A stretch of 64,000 nt of DNA from an uncultured Helicobacteraceae bacterium (GTDB taxonomy: Bacteria > Campylobacterota > Campylobacteria > Campylobacterales > Helicobacteraceae): positions 186,001 through 250,000 of the forward strand of contig CALUUD010000002.1 in the NCBI GenBank assembly GCA_944323885.1. The letters are read 5' to 3'. The notes beneath the pieces were generated by a model. The model worked only from the letters and a program-made list of their open reading frames with translations, was not told the DNA's origin and made no database searches. Position numbers and translations under genes: made by a program. Numbering within the stretch: the stretch's first letter is position 1; each line of letters starts with the position of its first letter. Of the stretch, positions 1 to 9,798 are shown piece by piece.

Positions 1-363
1 GCTATAATGGTATCACTTGCAGGAATAATTTATAATTTTTTACTTGCTGTAATAGCATCAGTATTGCTATCAAGTGGTGTTATTTCTCAAGATGGTTTTG
101 GTTCAATAATTTATGCGTTTTTAATATTTTTAGTTATTGTAAATGTTACACTTGGGTTTTTTAATTTAATACCAATACCACCACTTGATGGTTCACAAGC
201 ACTTGGTTATTTGTCACTTAAATTTAACAATGATAGTATTCCAATTTTTTTTAATAAAATAGAAAGATTTGGTATTTTCATTATGATGGGTATTTTGCTT
301 ATTCAGCCACTTGCTCAATTCATATTTTTGCCAATTAGATTTTTGATTAATATTCTTTTATAA
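1..363 (+). CDS. Site-2 protease family (M50) membrane metalloprotease, C-terminal part
   Basis: The gene enters from the left edge, so its start and its HEXXH zinc site lie outside the window. What is seen is about 120 residues with three hydrophobic segments and the motif NLIPIPPLDG, which in peptidase family M50 supplies the aspartate zinc ligand near the active site (N-x-P-x-P-x-LDG). Such proteins cleave substrates within the membrane; the substrate cannot be told. rpiB follows after 13 bases on the same strand, and the pairing matches H. pylori gene order as I remember it. Family call is firm, biological role unknown. Confidence 0.85.
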   Translation, partial: AIMVSLAGIIYNFLLAVIASVLLSSGVISQDGFGSIIYAFLIFLVIVNVTLGFFNLIPIPPLDGSQALGYLSLKFNNDSIPIFFNKIERFGIFIMMGILLIQPLAQFIFLPIRFLINILL

Positions 364-376
364 AATAGGAGACATA

Positions 377-820
377 ATGACTTGCGTTGTTGGTTGCGAT
401 CATGCAGGATTGAAATTAGCTTATGAAGTAATAAATGTGTTATCAAATATTAATAGTGTAGATAAGATTATTGAGATAATTCCACAGAGTGATACTAAAG
501 TTGATTATCCAGATTTTGCTGCCTTGGTATGCAAGGAAGTTGTAAATAATGAAGATTACTTTGGTATTTTAATATGTGGCAGTGGTATAGGTATGTCTAT
601 TTGTGCAAATAAATTTCATGGAGTTAGAGCTGCGTTATGTGTGAATGAGTATATGGCTAGATACTCAAGATTGCATAATGATGCAAATGTTTTATGTCTT
701 GGTGAGCGTTTGATTGGTTTTGGTGTTGCAAAGGATATAGTAGAAGTGTTTTTAAATACAAAATTTGAAGGTGGTAGGCATAAACTTAGAATTAGTAAGA
801 TTGATTCTATACTAAGATGA
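377..820 (+). CDS. rpiB: Ribose-5-phosphate isomerase B
   Basis: RpiB interconverts ribose 5-phosphate and ribulose 5-phosphate in the pentose phosphate pathway in the cytoplasm. The 147-residue length is normal for the RpiB/LacAB family. The N-terminal phosphate-binding signature GCDHAGLKLA (residues 6-15), the catalytic loop CGSGIGMSICANK (from Cys67) and HNDANVLCLGER (from His100) are all present. The ATG sits behind AGGAGA. Its stop overlaps the start of the next gene by four bases (ATGA), so it is co-transcribed with bioC and trpS. Confidence 0.95.
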   Translation: MTCVVGCDHAGLKLAYEVINVLSNINSVDKIIEIIPQSDTKVDYPDFAALVCKEVVNNEDYFGILICGSGIGMSICANKFHGVRAALCVNEYMARYSRLHNDANVLCLGERLIGFGVAKDIVEVFLNTKFEGGRHKLRISKIDSILR

Positions 821-1503
821 AACTCTTTTCTTTTAATAAACAAGCTAGTAATTATGTGTATTATTCTTCACTTCAAAATAAGATAGCAAAATATTTAACC
901 ACCAATGCTATGAATGTTGATATTCATAGAGTATTAGATTTGGGTGCAGGTAGTGGTAATGTGATAAGAAATTTAATAGATTATAAAATAGATTATTTTT
1001 TAGGTATTGATAATTCAATAAATATGCTATCTCTACATCCAAAAAAAATGGACAATATATCTCATATAGAATTAAGAAGTATTGATTTTGAAAATTACTG
1101 CTTTAATGAAGATTTTGATTTGATTATAGCATCATCATCTTTGCATTGGGCTAAAGATATAGAATCTATTTTTTTTAAAATGAAAAGCAATTATAATGTT
1201 GCTTTTAGTATCTTTACAAATAAAAGCTTGGAATCTTTGCATAGTTTTTTAGATTCTACTTCTCCATTGAAAAGTTGTGATGAAATTAAAAGTATAATTA
1301 ATAAGTATTTTATTGGAGAATTTGAAACAATAATTTATAAAGAGAATTTTGATGATAGAGATTCTCTTTTAAATCATTTAAAATATAGTGGGTTACTTGG
1401 CGGCAGTAATATTTCATTTAGTTCTAAAAAAAGATTAAAATTTGAATTTCCAAATTTATTTTTGGAATATGAAGTATTATTTTTTATAGGAAAGGTAAGA
1501 TAA
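817..1503 (+). CDS. bioC: Malonyl-ACP O-methyltransferase (BioC-type)
   Basis: BioC methylates the free carboxyl of malonyl-ACP with SAM so that the fatty-acid enzymes can build the pimelate chain of biotin. The 228-residue protein has the class I SAM-binding motif DLGAGSGN (41-48), and BioC-like features around it: F-x-K-x-A-x-x-Y with a following LQ at the N-terminus, ASSSLHW (105-111, the BioC 'QW' region), AFSIFT, and a C-terminal [12 protein letters not shown] segment. A generic methyltransferase cannot be excluded, but these features and the presence of BioV in the same window favour BioC. It overlaps rpiB by 4 bases and trpS by 1. Confidence 0.75.
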   Translation: MKLFSFNKQASNYVYYSSLQNKIAKYLTTNAMNVDIHRVLDLGAGSGNVIRNLIDYKIDYFLGIDNSINMLSLHPKKMDNISHIELRSIDFENYCFNEDFDLIIASSSLHWAKDIESIFFKMKSNYNVAFSIFTNKSLESLHSFLDSTSPLKSCDEIKSIINKYFIGEFETIIYKENFDDRDSLLNHLKYSGLLGGSNISFSSKKRLKFEFPNLFLEYEVLFFIGKVR

Positions 1504-2492
1504 TGAGTGCTAAAAAAATAGTTTTTTCTGGAATTCAACCAACAGGAAATATTCATTTAGGCAATTATTTAGGTGCTGTTAAAAATTGGGTTGATATGCA
1601 AGATGTATATGATAATATTTTTTGTGTTGTCAATTCTCATGCAATTACAATTAAGCAAGATCCAGAAGAATTAATTAAAAAAACTATAGATTTAGCTTGT
1701 ATATTGATTGCTTGTGGAATAGATCCAAAAAAATCACATTTATTTGTCCAAAGTGAAATTGATTACCACCCAGCCCTTGCTTGGATATTAGATTGTAATA
1801 TTTTTATGGGTGATATGACTAGAATGACACAATTTAAAGATAAATCAAAAAAAAATCCAAAAAATATAAATGTAGGTCTTTTTAATTATCCAGCACTTAT
1901 GGCAGCTGATATTTTGCTATATCAAGCTGATCTTGTTCCAGTTGGCAATGATCAAAAACAGCATATTGAGCTTACTCGTAATGTTGCTATGAAATTTAAT
2001 AGAGATTTTGGAGAGTGTTTTAAAATACCAGAGCCACTTATAGTAGAACAAGGTGCTAGAGTAATGGGATTGGATGATCCTTTGACTAAAATGAGTAAGA
2101 GTGCAACAGGTAAAAATCATGCTATATTTTTATTAGATGATCCAGATATTATTGTTAATAAAATTAAAAAAGCAACAACAGATTCTAATTCAGATATAGT
2201 TTTTGATGAAACCAGACATGGTATTTATAATTTATTGTGCATTTATGAAGCATTGAGTGGAAAAGATAGAATAAGTATAGAAAATGAATTTGATGGTAAA
2301 GGCTATGGCGTATTTAAAAATGCTCTTGCAGATATTATTATTAATTATTTAAAGCCAATACAGGAGCAATATAAGCAGCTAAAAAGTGATGAAAAATACA
2401 TAAGAGATATTTTGCAAAATGGAGTAGATTCTGTATTGCCTTTAGCAAGAGACACTTATAATAAAGCTAAAAAATTGGTAGGCTTGATATAA
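1503..2492 (+). CDS. trpS: Tryptophanyl-tRNA synthetase
   Basis: A class Ic aminoacyl-tRNA synthetase that charges tRNA-Trp. The 329-residue length is typical. The HIGH-type signature appears as PTGNIHLGN (13-21) and the KMSKS loop is exact (196-200), with the conserved [10 protein letters not shown] context. The ATG overlaps the bioC stop codon (TAATG), indicating translational coupling. About 100 bases without a gene follow before the next coding region; they show no hairpin that I would call a terminator. Confidence 0.97.
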   Translation: MSAKKIVFSGIQPTGNIHLGNYLGAVKNWVDMQDVYDNIFCVVNSHAITIKQDPEELIKKTIDLACILIACGIDPKKSHLFVQSEIDYHPALAWILDCNIFMGDMTRMTQFKDKSKKNPKNINVGLFNYPALMAADILLYQADLVPVGNDQKQHIELTRNVAMKFNRDFGECFKIPEPLIVEQGARVMGLDDPLTKMSKSATGKNHAIFLLDDPDIIVNKIKKATTDSNSDIVFDETRHGIYNLLCIYEALSGKDRISIENEFDGKGYGVFKNALADIIINYLKPIQEQYKQLKSDEKYIRDILQNGVDSVLPLARDTYNKAKKLVGLI

Positions 2493-2596
2493 TGTAAAAA
2501 TAGTTACTTTAAAATTTATCTAAAATAATATATAGAGATTGCATAATATTTTGATAGAATTAGTTGGTTGTTTTACTCTCTAAATCAAGGAATATA

Positions 2597-2938
2597 ATGT
2601 CATCAGAAATTGCGCAGTGGTTTATGCTTAGTGCTTTTATCTTGTTTATATTGTTTATGGTAGTTAAGACTTTTTTCTACAGAAATATTGCCCAAAGAGA
2701 AGAAAAGACATCCGCATCTATAAAATTAACATTGCATGAAGCTGAGATTTTGATACGAAAACATCAGTTGCAGCTACAAAGGGCACTTGGCAATATAGAT
2801 ATTTTAACAGAAGAGATGAATACGATGAAAAATGAAATAAAAGTATTAAAACAGCGTAATTCACAATATAAAATTGAAAGTGATAAATATAGGACAAAAA
2901 TAAGGGATTTAGAACAAAAAATAGAGGCTTTATTGTAA
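2597..2938 (+). CDS. Small membrane-anchored coiled-coil protein, function unknown
   Basis: A 113-residue protein with one N-terminal transmembrane segment (about residues 8-25, FMLSAFILFILFMVV) followed by a charged, heptad-rich helix to the C-terminus (about 40-113) predicted to form a coiled coil. The ATG at 2597 is chosen because AAGGAA lies just upstream; an in-frame ATG at 2564 has no ribosome site. I do not recognise a catalytic motif. It lies between trpS and apt, in a place where, from memory, H. pylori also has a small unnamed gene. A membrane scaffold is possible but unsupported. Confidence 0.75.
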   Translation: MSSEIAQWFMLSAFILFILFMVVKTFFYRNIAQREEKTSASIKLTLHEAEILIRKHQLQLQRALGNIDILTEEMNTMKNEIKVLKQRNSQYKIESDKYRTKIRDLEQKIEALL

Positions 2939-2999
2939 AACTTTAGGTATATGTAAATTTTATAATATAAAATAAGATATAAAATTTAAGGATGTAGGT

Positions 3000-3542
3000 A
3001 TGGATTTAAAAATATTGCAAAATGAATTAAATATAACTATTAGAAATATTCCTGATTTTCCAAAACCAGGAATACAATTTAAAGATATAACTACATTATT
3101 AAATAATGCAAAAGTATTTACAATGCTCATGGAGTATTTAGAATCTAGATATAAGAAATTAAATTTAGATTATGTAGCTGGTATTGAGAGCAGAGGGTTT
3201 ATATTTGGTGCAGCACTTGCTACTAGATTAAATATAGGTTTTGTTCCTATTAGAAAAAAAGGTAAGTTACCATCTACAACTGTTGTAGAAAAATATGCAT
3301 TAGAGTATGGTTTTGATGAGGTTGAGATACATATTGATGCTTTTATGAATATAAAAAATGCAAAAGTTTTACTTATTGATGATTTAATAGCTACAGGTGG
3401 AACAGCAGAAGCAAGTATAAAACTTATAAAATCTATAGGTGGAAATTGTATAGAGGCTTGCTTTTTATTGAAGCTGTTAGGGTTTGATGCAGTTGATAGA
3501 ATCAAAGAATATACAGAAGTGTTTACTATATTGGATGTTTAA
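3000..3542 (+). CDS. apt: Adenine phosphoribosyltransferase
   Basis: Salvages adenine to AMP using PRPP. The 180-residue length is standard. The PRPP-binding motif [17 protein letters not shown] (123-139) is intact, and [13 protein letters not shown] (62-74) with the preceding [12 protein letters not shown] are typical of Apt rather than other phosphoribosyltransferases. A TATAAT at 2961-2966 is a likely -10 element 34 bases before the start, and AAGGA precedes the ATG. The dedA, pepA and ychF genes follow with tiny gaps or overlaps and probably form one operon. Confidence 0.95.
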   Translation: MDLKILQNELNITIRNIPDFPKPGIQFKDITTLLNNAKVFTMLMEYLESRYKKLNLDYVAGIESRGFIFGAALATRLNIGFVPIRKKGKLPSTTVVEKYALEYGFDEVEIHIDAFMNIKNAKVLLIDDLIATGGTAEASIKLIKSIGGNCIEACFLLKLLGFDAVDRIKEYTEVFTILDV

Positions 3543-3551
3543 GTTGATTAT

Positions 3552-4193
3552 ATGGGAATAGAAGAATATATAATAAATCTATGGGATGCTTATGTAGCCG
3601 ACTGGGGATATCTCATACTATTTTTGTGGAGTATATTAGAAGGTGAATTAGGATTAATTTTTGCTGGCCTTGCAGCGCATACTGGACATTTGAATGTTGC
3701 TTTGGCTGTGTTTGTAGCAGGACTTGGTGGTTTTGTTGGAGATCAAATATATTTTTATATTGGCAGATTCAATAAGTCACATATACAAAAAAGGTTTAAA
3801 AATCAAAGGAGAAAACTTGCTCTTGCACATTTGTTATTACAAAAATATGGATGGCCAATAATATTTATACAAAGATATATGTATGGTATGAGAACTATCA
3901 TACCAATTAGCATAGGTCTAACTAGATATAGTGCATTAAAATTTGCTATTATAAATTTAATTAGTGCTTGGGTTTGGGCCGCTATTACTATCATTCTTAC
4001 ATATATATTTGGTGAGTATATATTGCAACTCTTATCTTGGTTTAAAGAAAGACCTTATATTTTTGTTGCTTTTATTATCATCTTTGTTGGTGGTGTATTC
4101 TATTATTTTAAAACACAAACAAAAAAAATAGATAAAAAGATAGAGAAACTACAAAAAACTTTAAGCAATAAGGAGAAAATAAATGAGTTTTAA
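3552..4193 (+). CDS. DedA/SNARE-associated family membrane protein
   Basis: A 213-residue inner-membrane protein with about five hydrophobic segments. The DedA/VTT hallmarks are present: an acidic segment SILEGELGLIFAG (about 27-39), GGFVGDQIYFYIGR, and the re-entrant-loop motif F-x-x-R-(Y)-x-x-G-x-R seen as QRYMYGMRTIIP. Family members act in lipid carrier recycling or proton-dependent homeostasis; which applies here is unknown. The C-terminus is a lysine-rich helix. It starts 9 bases after apt and overlaps pepA by 11 bases. Confidence 0.85.
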   Translation: MGIEEYIINLWDAYVADWGYLILFLWSILEGELGLIFAGLAAHTGHLNVALAVFVAGLGGFVGDQIYFYIGRFNKSHIQKRFKNQRRKLALAHLLLQKYGWPIIFIQRYMYGMRTIIPISIGLTRYSALKFAIINLISAWVWAAITIILTYIFGEYILQLLSWFKERPYIFVAFIIIFVGGVFYYFKTQTKKIDKKIEKLQKTLSNKEKINEF

Positions 4194-5601
4194 TATTAAG
4201 TTTACAAATGATAATGGTGTTAAAAGTGATATAGAAATAGTATTTATTGATAAAGATTTACTTGAAAAACTCCCAGAAAGTATAATAAATATCTTTTTAT
4301 TGCAAAATTTTAGTGCAAAAGATGGTGAATTTATATTCTTGCAAAATAGTAATACACTATATTATGGTGCTATTTTAGATAATGTGGATTCTATCCGTGA
4401 AGCAGCAGCAAAATCAATTCGTATAGTAAAAAAATATAATATTCAATCATTAAAAATTAAAGGATTTGATAATAAAGAATTTACTTATGCTTTGTTGCTT
4501 GGAATTTTGCTTGGTAATTATGAATTTGTTGATTATAAAAGTGATTCAAAGAAAGCATCTTTAGAAAGTATTTTTGTTGTATCAAATATTGATTATAAAG
4601 ATGAGTTGCAAAAAGCATTTGTAGTTGCAAATAGTATTAATATGGCAAGAAATTTGATAAATACTCCACCTCAAGATTGTACCCCAGTAGTATTTGCTGA
4701 TATTGCCAAAAGAATTTCTAAAGATTTTAAGCTAGATTGTAAAATTGGTGATATGAAATTTTTACAAAATGAAAAGATGGATTTAATATTATCTGTTGCT
4801 AGAGCAAGTGTTCATGAGCCTAGATTTATTGAGCTTAAATATTCACCAAAAAATGCAAAAAAGAAAGTTATTGTTGTAGGTAAAGGGCTTACTTATGATA
4901 GTGGCGGATTAAGTCTTAAACCAGCTGATTATATGACTACAATGAAAGCTGATAAAGGTGGTGGATGTGCTGTACTTGGGATAATGCAAGCAATTGCTGG
5001 CTTAAAACCAGATATTGAAGTAATCGGCATTATTGGTGCTACAGAAAATATGATAGGTGGCAATGCCTATAAACCAGATGATATTATAAGATCAAGAGAA
5101 GGGCTTACAATAGAGGTAAAAAATACTGATGCAGAGGGTAGATTAGTGCTTGCTGATTGTTTATCTTATGCACAAGATTTAAAACCAGATTATATTATTG
5201 ATTTGGCTACTTTGACTGGTGCATGTGTAGTTGGACTTGGAGAATATACAAGTGGAATTATGGGTTATAATACTGATTTAAACAGAGAGTTTGAAGAAAT
5301 AGCGCTAAAAAGTGGAGAATTAGTGGCCATTTTGCCATTTAATAGACATTTAGAGAAATTAATAGATTCTAAAAATGCAGATATATCAAATGTTTCATCT
5401 ACTAGATATGGCGGTGCTTTAACAGCTGGTATATTTCTAGGTAGATTTATAAGAGAAGATTATAAGGATAAATGGATACATCTTGATATAGCGGGTCCTG
5501 CATATGTAGAAAAAGAATGGGATGTAAATAGTTTTGGTGCTAGTGGTATTGGCATAAGAAGTGTGGTTGATTTTATTTTAAAGGTTTCAAATGGGTCTTA
5601 G
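4183..5601 (+). CDS. pepA: Leucyl aminopeptidase (M17 cytosol aminopeptidase)
   Basis: Removes N-terminal residues from peptides in the cytoplasm using two metal ions. The 472-residue protein has the M17 two-domain layout: a divergent N-terminal alpha/beta domain (to about 150) and the catalytic domain. The signature NTDAEGRL (314-321) and the metal/catalytic region GKGLTYDSGGLSLKP (233-247) are intact, with the conserved DKGGG (258-262). The ATG lies behind AAGGAGAAAATAA and overlaps dedA by 11 bases; the gene in turn overlaps ychF by 11, so the block is translationally coupled. Confidence 0.96.
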   Translation: MSFNIKFTNDNGVKSDIEIVFIDKDLLEKLPESIINIFLLQNFSAKDGEFIFLQNSNTLYYGAILDNVDSIREAAAKSIRIVKKYNIQSLKIKGFDNKEFTYALLLGILLGNYEFVDYKSDSKKASLESIFVVSNIDYKDELQKAFVVANSINMARNLINTPPQDCTPVVFADIAKRISKDFKLDCKIGDMKFLQNEKMDLILSVARASVHEPRFIELKYSPKNAKKKVIVVGKGLTYDSGGLSLKPADYMTTMKADKGGGCAVLGIMQAIAGLKPDIEVIGIIGATENMIGGNAYKPDDIIRSREGLTIEVKNTDAEGRLVLADCLSYAQDLKPDYIIDLATLTGACVVGLGEYTSGIMGYNTDLNREFEEIALKSGELVAILPFNRHLEKLIDSKNADISNVSSTRYGGALTAGIFLGRFIREDYKDKWIHLDIAGPAYVEKEWDVNSFGASGIGIRSVVDFILKVSNGS

Positions 5602-6682
5602 TGTAGGAATTATTGGATTACCAAATGTTGGAAAATCAACCACATTTAATGCATTAACAAAGACCCAAAATGCTCAAAGTGCAAATTATCCCTTTTGTAC
5701 AATCGAGCCTAATAAAGCCATAGTTCCTGTTCCAGATATGAGACTAAATGAACTTGCAAAGATTATTAATCCACAAAAAGTTATTAATTCTGTAATTGAA
5801 TTTGTTGATATTGCAGGACTTGTAAAAGGTGCATCAAAAGGTGAAGGTTTAGGCAATCAATTTCTTGCAAATATAAAAGAAGCTGATGCACTTTTACATA
5901 TAGTAAGATGTTTTGAAGATTCTAATATTACTCATGTAGAAGGAAGAGTTGATCCAATAAAAGATATAGAAATTATAGAGTTAGAGTTATTGTTTGCAGA
6001 TTTACAGACTTTAGATAAAAGAATAGAAAGACTTAATCGCATAGCAAAATCAAGTAAAGATTCTACTAAGTCATTGGATATGGCATTAAGATTAAAAAAA
6101 CATTTAGAAGAAAACAAGCCTATTAGAATCTTTGATGATAAAAATAATGAAGAATTTATATCTTTAAATAAAGAATTGAGATTTTTAAGTAATAAAGAAC
6201 TTATATATGGTGCAAATGTGGATGAAAATATGAATAATAAATATTTAGATGCATTGAGAGAATATGCCCTAAAAAACTCTAGTGAAGTTATTACAATTAG
6301 TGCAAAGCTAGAAGAAGAGATGATTGAGATGAGTGATGAAGAGAAGGTTGAATTTTTAGAAAGCCTTGGAGTAAAAGAAAGCGGATTAGATCAGATAATA
6401 AGGACAAGCTTTAAGAAGCTTAATTTAATTAGTTATTTTACTGCAGGAGTGAAGGAGATTAGATCTTGGACTATTCCAAATGGTGCTACTGCACCTATGG
6501 CTGCTGGAGTAATACATAATGATTTTGAAAAAGGATTTATTAAAGCAGAAATTATTGCTTATGATGATTTTGTAAAATATGGTGGTGAGCAAAAATCTAA
6601 AGAAGCTGGGGCTATGAGGATTGAAGGTAAAGAGTATATTATGAAAGATGGTGATATAGCACATTTTAGGTTTAATGTATAA
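5591..6682 (+). CDS. ychF: Redox-responsive ATPase/GTPase YchF (Obg family)
   Basis: YchF is a ribosome-associated Obg-family P-loop protein that prefers ATP. The 363-residue sequence has the G1 loop GLPNVGKS (9-16), the G3 region DIAGLVKGASKGEGLG, a helical insertion (about 140-190), and the C-terminal TGS domain with the family signature ending IMKDGDIAHFRFNV. Length and motif order are those of the family. It overlaps pepA by 11 bases and is the last gene of this + strand run; it converges with the disrupted gene on the - strand, 33 bases away. Confidence 0.96.
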   Translation: MGLSVGIIGLPNVGKSTTFNALTKTQNAQSANYPFCTIEPNKAIVPVPDMRLNELAKIINPQKVINSVIEFVDIAGLVKGASKGEGLGNQFLANIKEADALLHIVRCFEDSNITHVEGRVDPIKDIEIIELELLFADLQTLDKRIERLNRIAKSSKDSTKSLDMALRLKKHLEENKPIRIFDDKNNEEFISLNKELRFLSNKELIYGANVDENMNNKYLDALREYALKNSSEVITISAKLEEEMIEMSDEEKVEFLESLGVKESGLDQIIRTSFKKLNLISYFTAGVKEIRSWTIPNGATAPMAAGVIHNDFEKGFIKAEIIAYDDFVKYGGEQKSKEAGAMRIEGKEYIMKDGDIAHFRFNV

Positions 6683-6715
6683 AATTACCTAAATTTGGTT
6701 ACTATAATATCTATC

Positions 6716-7200
6716 TTAATATATTTCTAATTCATTTATTGGAATTGAAAGAAAAAAATTCATATCTTTTTCCATTTTATTTATAATATCTTCATAGCTG
6801 AAACTATTTTTTTGATATATAAAAAAACTATTATGTAGATTATCTTTGTCATATTGTTGTATCTTATGTTTAGCTTTATAATTAACTTTGTTTAAGTAGG
6901 ATTCTACTATACTTATTTCTATTTTATGATTGCTACTTTTAAGAATAGCTACTCTAGGATACACTCCTTTGTCATCTTTATGCTGTTTTAATTTAAATGC
7001 TATATATGGAGTTGATGATGTTTTTCCTTTTCCAAAACTGCAGCTAATATCGAAATCTCTAAATATATGCATTTTTTGCAATGATTTTGATATTTTACTA
7101 GGTTTGGAACCTTTTGTTGTATTTTCTAGGTTAAATGCAGTTTCAAAAAATTCTTTTAATATATCTTTATAAATCTTTTTTCTAAGATATTAAACTTCAT
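6716..7200 (-). pseudogene. McrB N-terminal-domain-like (DUF3578-like) protein, disrupted by a frameshift
   Basis: Reading leftwards, an ATG at 7200 has a good ribosome site (AAGGA, 7 bases away) two bases after the nhaC stop, but its frame ends after 14 codons. A run of six A (complement of 7176-7181) lies between; one more A would join the start to the long open frame that ends at 6716, giving about 161 residues. That frame contains ISCSFGKGKTSSTPYIAF and GVYPRVAIL, which resemble the MrcB_N/DUF3578 domain that precedes the AAA+ GTPase of McrB-type restriction proteins. No AAA+ part follows. It may be a decayed remnant, a slippage-controlled gene or a sequencing error. Domain assignment is by eye only. 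Confidence 0.5.
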
Positions 7201-7202
7201 CT

Positions 7203-8720
7203 TTATGTCCTTAAATCTAATTTAATCTTTTTATATAATATATACTTTATTATATGCAAGATTCCGTATAATGATAAAGCCCCTATAATAAATCCTGCTA
7301 TCCAGTCTTGTGTTAATCCAAATATAATATAGCCTATGATAGAGCATGCTGCAGTAGTAAGTGCAAATGGTAATTGTGTTATAAAATGTCTATGCAAAGA
7401 ACATCCAGCACTTGATGCAGATATTATTGTTGTATCAGATATAGGTGATGAATGATCTCCAAATAGTGATCCAGATAGAGCTGCTGCTAATATCATTGCT
7501 GTATATGTTGTATCTATGCTTATATGTGTGATAATGTCTATACAAAATGGAACCACAATAGCTAATGTCCCCCAGCTAGTTCCGGTGCTAAAAGCAATAA
7601 ATGCAGATGTGATAAATAATATAGCAGGTAACATTCCAAGCCAATTTGATGAGAAACTATCTTGCATAAAATTTACTATATGCATTCCAATCTTTAGATC
7701 TTCTTTCATAATAGCTCCCACTATCCAAGCAAGCACTAAGATTGAAATCAATAAAACCATTTCTTTGCAACCACGATAAAATGCTAATGATATTGTATTT
7801 ATCTTAAGATTCTTTCTTCCTAAATATATTGCAAGTATTACAGATACTATACTGCCTATAAGTAGTGCTAATGTCATATTAGTTCTCGCTAGTATGTCAA
7901 ATATATTATTTAATTCTTTCTCTTCATAGCCAAGGCAAATAATCATTATAAAACTTATGATAATAAGACTTAAAAGTGGAATTATTAATGATTTTAATGA
8001 TTGCTTATTTTGTATTTGGTAAGTTTCTTTTTTATTTTTTTTATGCTGTATTGTTTTGAAGGGTATATTGAATATTATCACCATCATAGCACATAATAAA
8101 GTAAACCAAGAATAGAAGTTATATATTAATGTATGTATAAATATTGAAAAAATATCATCTTTATTATTTATCATATTTTGATTTAATATTCCTATGAAAT
8201 AAGCTCCTAAGCTTGAGATAGGCACTATAGCGGCTACAGGAGCAGCAGTAGAATCTATAAAATATGCTATTTTTTCTTTTGTTATATTATATGTTTTGCT
8301 TAATGGTCTAGCAATTTGACCAACCACCATTGCACTAAAATATCCATCTATAAATATTATTACACCAAGTGCAATAATTAGTGATTCTATTATTTTTGTA
8401 TTATTTGTTTTTGGTTTTATCCATTCTTGAAATGCTTTTGTAGCTCCTGTTGCAATAAGGATCTCAGATAATATACCAAGTAGGATTAAAAACAAAAATA
8501 AAAATGCAATATCTATATTAATTGAATAACTATCAAATGAATAAAATATTGCAGTAAATTTATTAATGATAAAACTAAATATTGCTACGGGATTATCGTA
8601 ATGCATTATAATTGAAATGAAAATGATACTAATTGCTATTGATATAACTAATCTTCTTGTTAAAATAATCATAATAAAAATTATGCAAGGTATAAAGAAA
8701 CTAAGTATTAATGAATTCAT
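7203..8720 (-). CDS. Na+/H+ antiporter, NhaC family
   Basis: A polytopic membrane protein of 505 residues with roughly 12 hydrophobic segments. The C-terminal half has the NhaC-family (PF03553) signature GDHSSPISDTTIISASSAGC followed by H-x-x-TQLPFAL, and a matching first-half region FIDGYFSAMVVGQIARPL. Family members exchange Na+ for H+ or carry organic anions; substrate here is inferred, not shown. The ATG at 8720 follows AAAAGAGAAAAT; a longer reading frame to 9050 would run across the secG start on the other strand and is rejected. It is divergent from secG and followed at 2 bases by the frameshifted gene. Confidence 0.85.
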   Translation of the reverse strand: MNSLILSFFIPCIIFIMIILTRRLVISIAISIIFISIIMHYDNPVAIFSFIINKFTAIFYSFDSYSINIDIAFLFLFLILLGILSEILIATGATKAFQEWIKPKTNNTKIIESLIIALGVIIFIDGYFSAMVVGQIARPLSKTYNITKEKIAYFIDSTAAPVAAIVPISSLGAYFIGILNQNMINNKDDIFSIFIHTLIYNFYSWFTLLCAMMVIIFNIPFKTIQHKKNKKETYQIQNKQSLKSLIIPLLSLIIISFIMIICLGYEEKELNNIFDILARTNMTLALLIGSIVSVILAIYLGRKNLKINTISLAFYRGCKEMVLLISILVLAWIVGAIMKEDLKIGMHIVNFMQDSFSSNWLGMLPAILFITSAFIAFSTGTSWGTLAIVVPFCIDIITHISIDTTYTAMILAAALSGSLFGDHSSPISDTTIISASSAGCSLHRHFITQLPFALTTAACSIIGYIIFGLTQDWIAGFIIGALSLYGILHIIKYILYKKIKLDLRT

Positions 8721-8800
8721 ATTTTCTCTTTTAATTAATCTAAAAAAATAATTTAGCATATAATTTATTTGAGTTATATTGACTATAGTAAATGTGATTA

Positions 8801-8829
8801 TTGAAAATTGCTTTATTTTGTAGTAGAAT
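8801..8829 (+). promoter_or_regulatory. Sigma-70 promoter of the secG-frr-pyrE operon
   Basis: TTGAAA (8801-8806), a 17-base spacer and TAGAAT (8824-8829) lie about 34 bases before the secG start, in the 142-base gap between the divergent nhaC and secG genes. The match to the vegetative consensus is seen directly; activity is inferred. Confidence 0.6.
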
Positions 8830-8862
8830 ACTAGGTTTATTTTTGTTAGAATGGGAGTAGGT

Positions 8863-9234
8863 ATGACTAATGTCTTACTAATAATACAAATTATACTATC
8901 AATAGTAATTACGATTGCTGTACTATTACAAAAAAGTTCTAGCATAGGTTTGGGTGTGTATAGTGGAAGCAATGAATCATTATTTGGTGCAAAAGGTCCT
9001 GCAGGATTTATGGCAAAATTTACAATGATTATGGGTTTTTTATTTATCATTAATACAGTTTTTCTTGGTTACGCCTATTCAAAGCAAAAGAATAAATCTG
9101 TTCTTGATAGCACAAAAATAGAATCTAGTATTCCAGAATCACCAGAAAGCAGCCTGAATTCTAACCTTTTAAATTCTAATACATCTCCATTTGATGCTCC
9201 TGCTGCACCATTAGTCCCAAAAAGTAAGGAGTAG
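8863..9234 (+). CDS. secG: Preprotein translocase subunit SecG
   Basis: SecG is the small membrane partner of SecYE in the Sec export channel. The 123-residue protein has two transmembrane segments (about 3-20 and 50-70) flanking the SecG signature [17 protein letters not shown] and [13 protein letters not shown]. The C-terminal tail after residue 75 is a serine/asparagine/proline-rich extension, as is usual in this group. The ATG at 8863 is preferred because GGGAG lies just upstream; the ATG at 8851 has none. frr follows after 2 bases. Confidence 0.9.
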   Translation: MTNVLLIIQIILSIVITIAVLLQKSSSIGLGVYSGSNESLFGAKGPAGFMAKFTMIMGFLFIINTVFLGYAYSKQKNKSVLDSTKIESSIPESPESSLNSNLLNSNTSPFDAPAAPLVPKSKE

Positions 9235-9236
9235 TT

Positions 9237-9794
9237 GTGTTGAATAATATTTATGATAATACAAAAGTTAATATGCAAAAAACGCTTGATTCATTAAGAA
9301 GAGATTTTGGCACACTAAGGAGTGGTAAAGTTTCTACAATGATATTAGATAATATAAAAGTTGATTATTATGGAACTCTAACTCCTATCAACCAAGTTGG
9401 TTCTGTTATTGCAAAAGATGCCACAACTATAGTTATTACACCTTGGGAAAAAAATCTAATAAAGGATATAGAAAGATCTATATTGGAAGCTAATATTGGA
9501 GTTAATCCAAATACTGATAGTGATAGCGTAAAGTTATTTTTTCCTCCAATGACAAAGGAACAAAGGCAGTCCATAGCAAAAGATGCGAAAGCTATGGGTG
9601 AAAAAGCAAAAATTGCAATAAGAAATATTCGTCAAGATTCTAATAATTCTATCAAGAAAATAGAAAAAGATAAAAATATCACAGAAGATGAAGGTAGAGT
9701 AGCACTTGATGAAATACAAAAATATACTGATGAATTTGTTAAAAAAATTGATGAAATGGTAAAGAATAAAGAAGAAGAGATATTAAAGGTTTAG
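9237..9794 (+). CDS. frr: Ribosome recycling factor
   Basis: RRF splits post-termination ribosomes together with EF-G. The 185-residue length is exact for the family and the C-terminal region [17 protein letters not shown] and the hinge region [13 protein letters not shown] are strongly conserved. The start is GTG at 9237, five bases after GGAG (9228-9231); a TTG one codon later is also possible. It lies between secG and pyrE, an order I remember from H. pylori. Confidence 0.97.
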   Translation: MLNNIYDNTKVNMQKTLDSLRRDFGTLRSGKVSTMILDNIKVDYYGTLTPINQVGSVIAKDATTIVITPWEKNLIKDIERSILEANIGVNPNTDSDSVKLFFPPMTKEQRQSIAKDAKAMGEKAKIAIRNIRQDSNNSIKKIEKDKNITEDEGRVALDEIQKYTDEFVKKIDEMVKNKEEEILKV

Positions 9795-9798
9795 TTTT

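Noticed and set aside
6665-6693. TTTAGGT/ACCTAAA as a ychF terminator
   Set aside because: Seven pairs around a 15-base loop with no T run; too weak to call.
8721-9050. N-terminal extension of the NhaC-type antiporter to 9050
   Set aside because: It would run antisense through the secG promoter and the first 60 codons of secG, is not membrane-like, and a good ATG with ribosome site exists at 8720.
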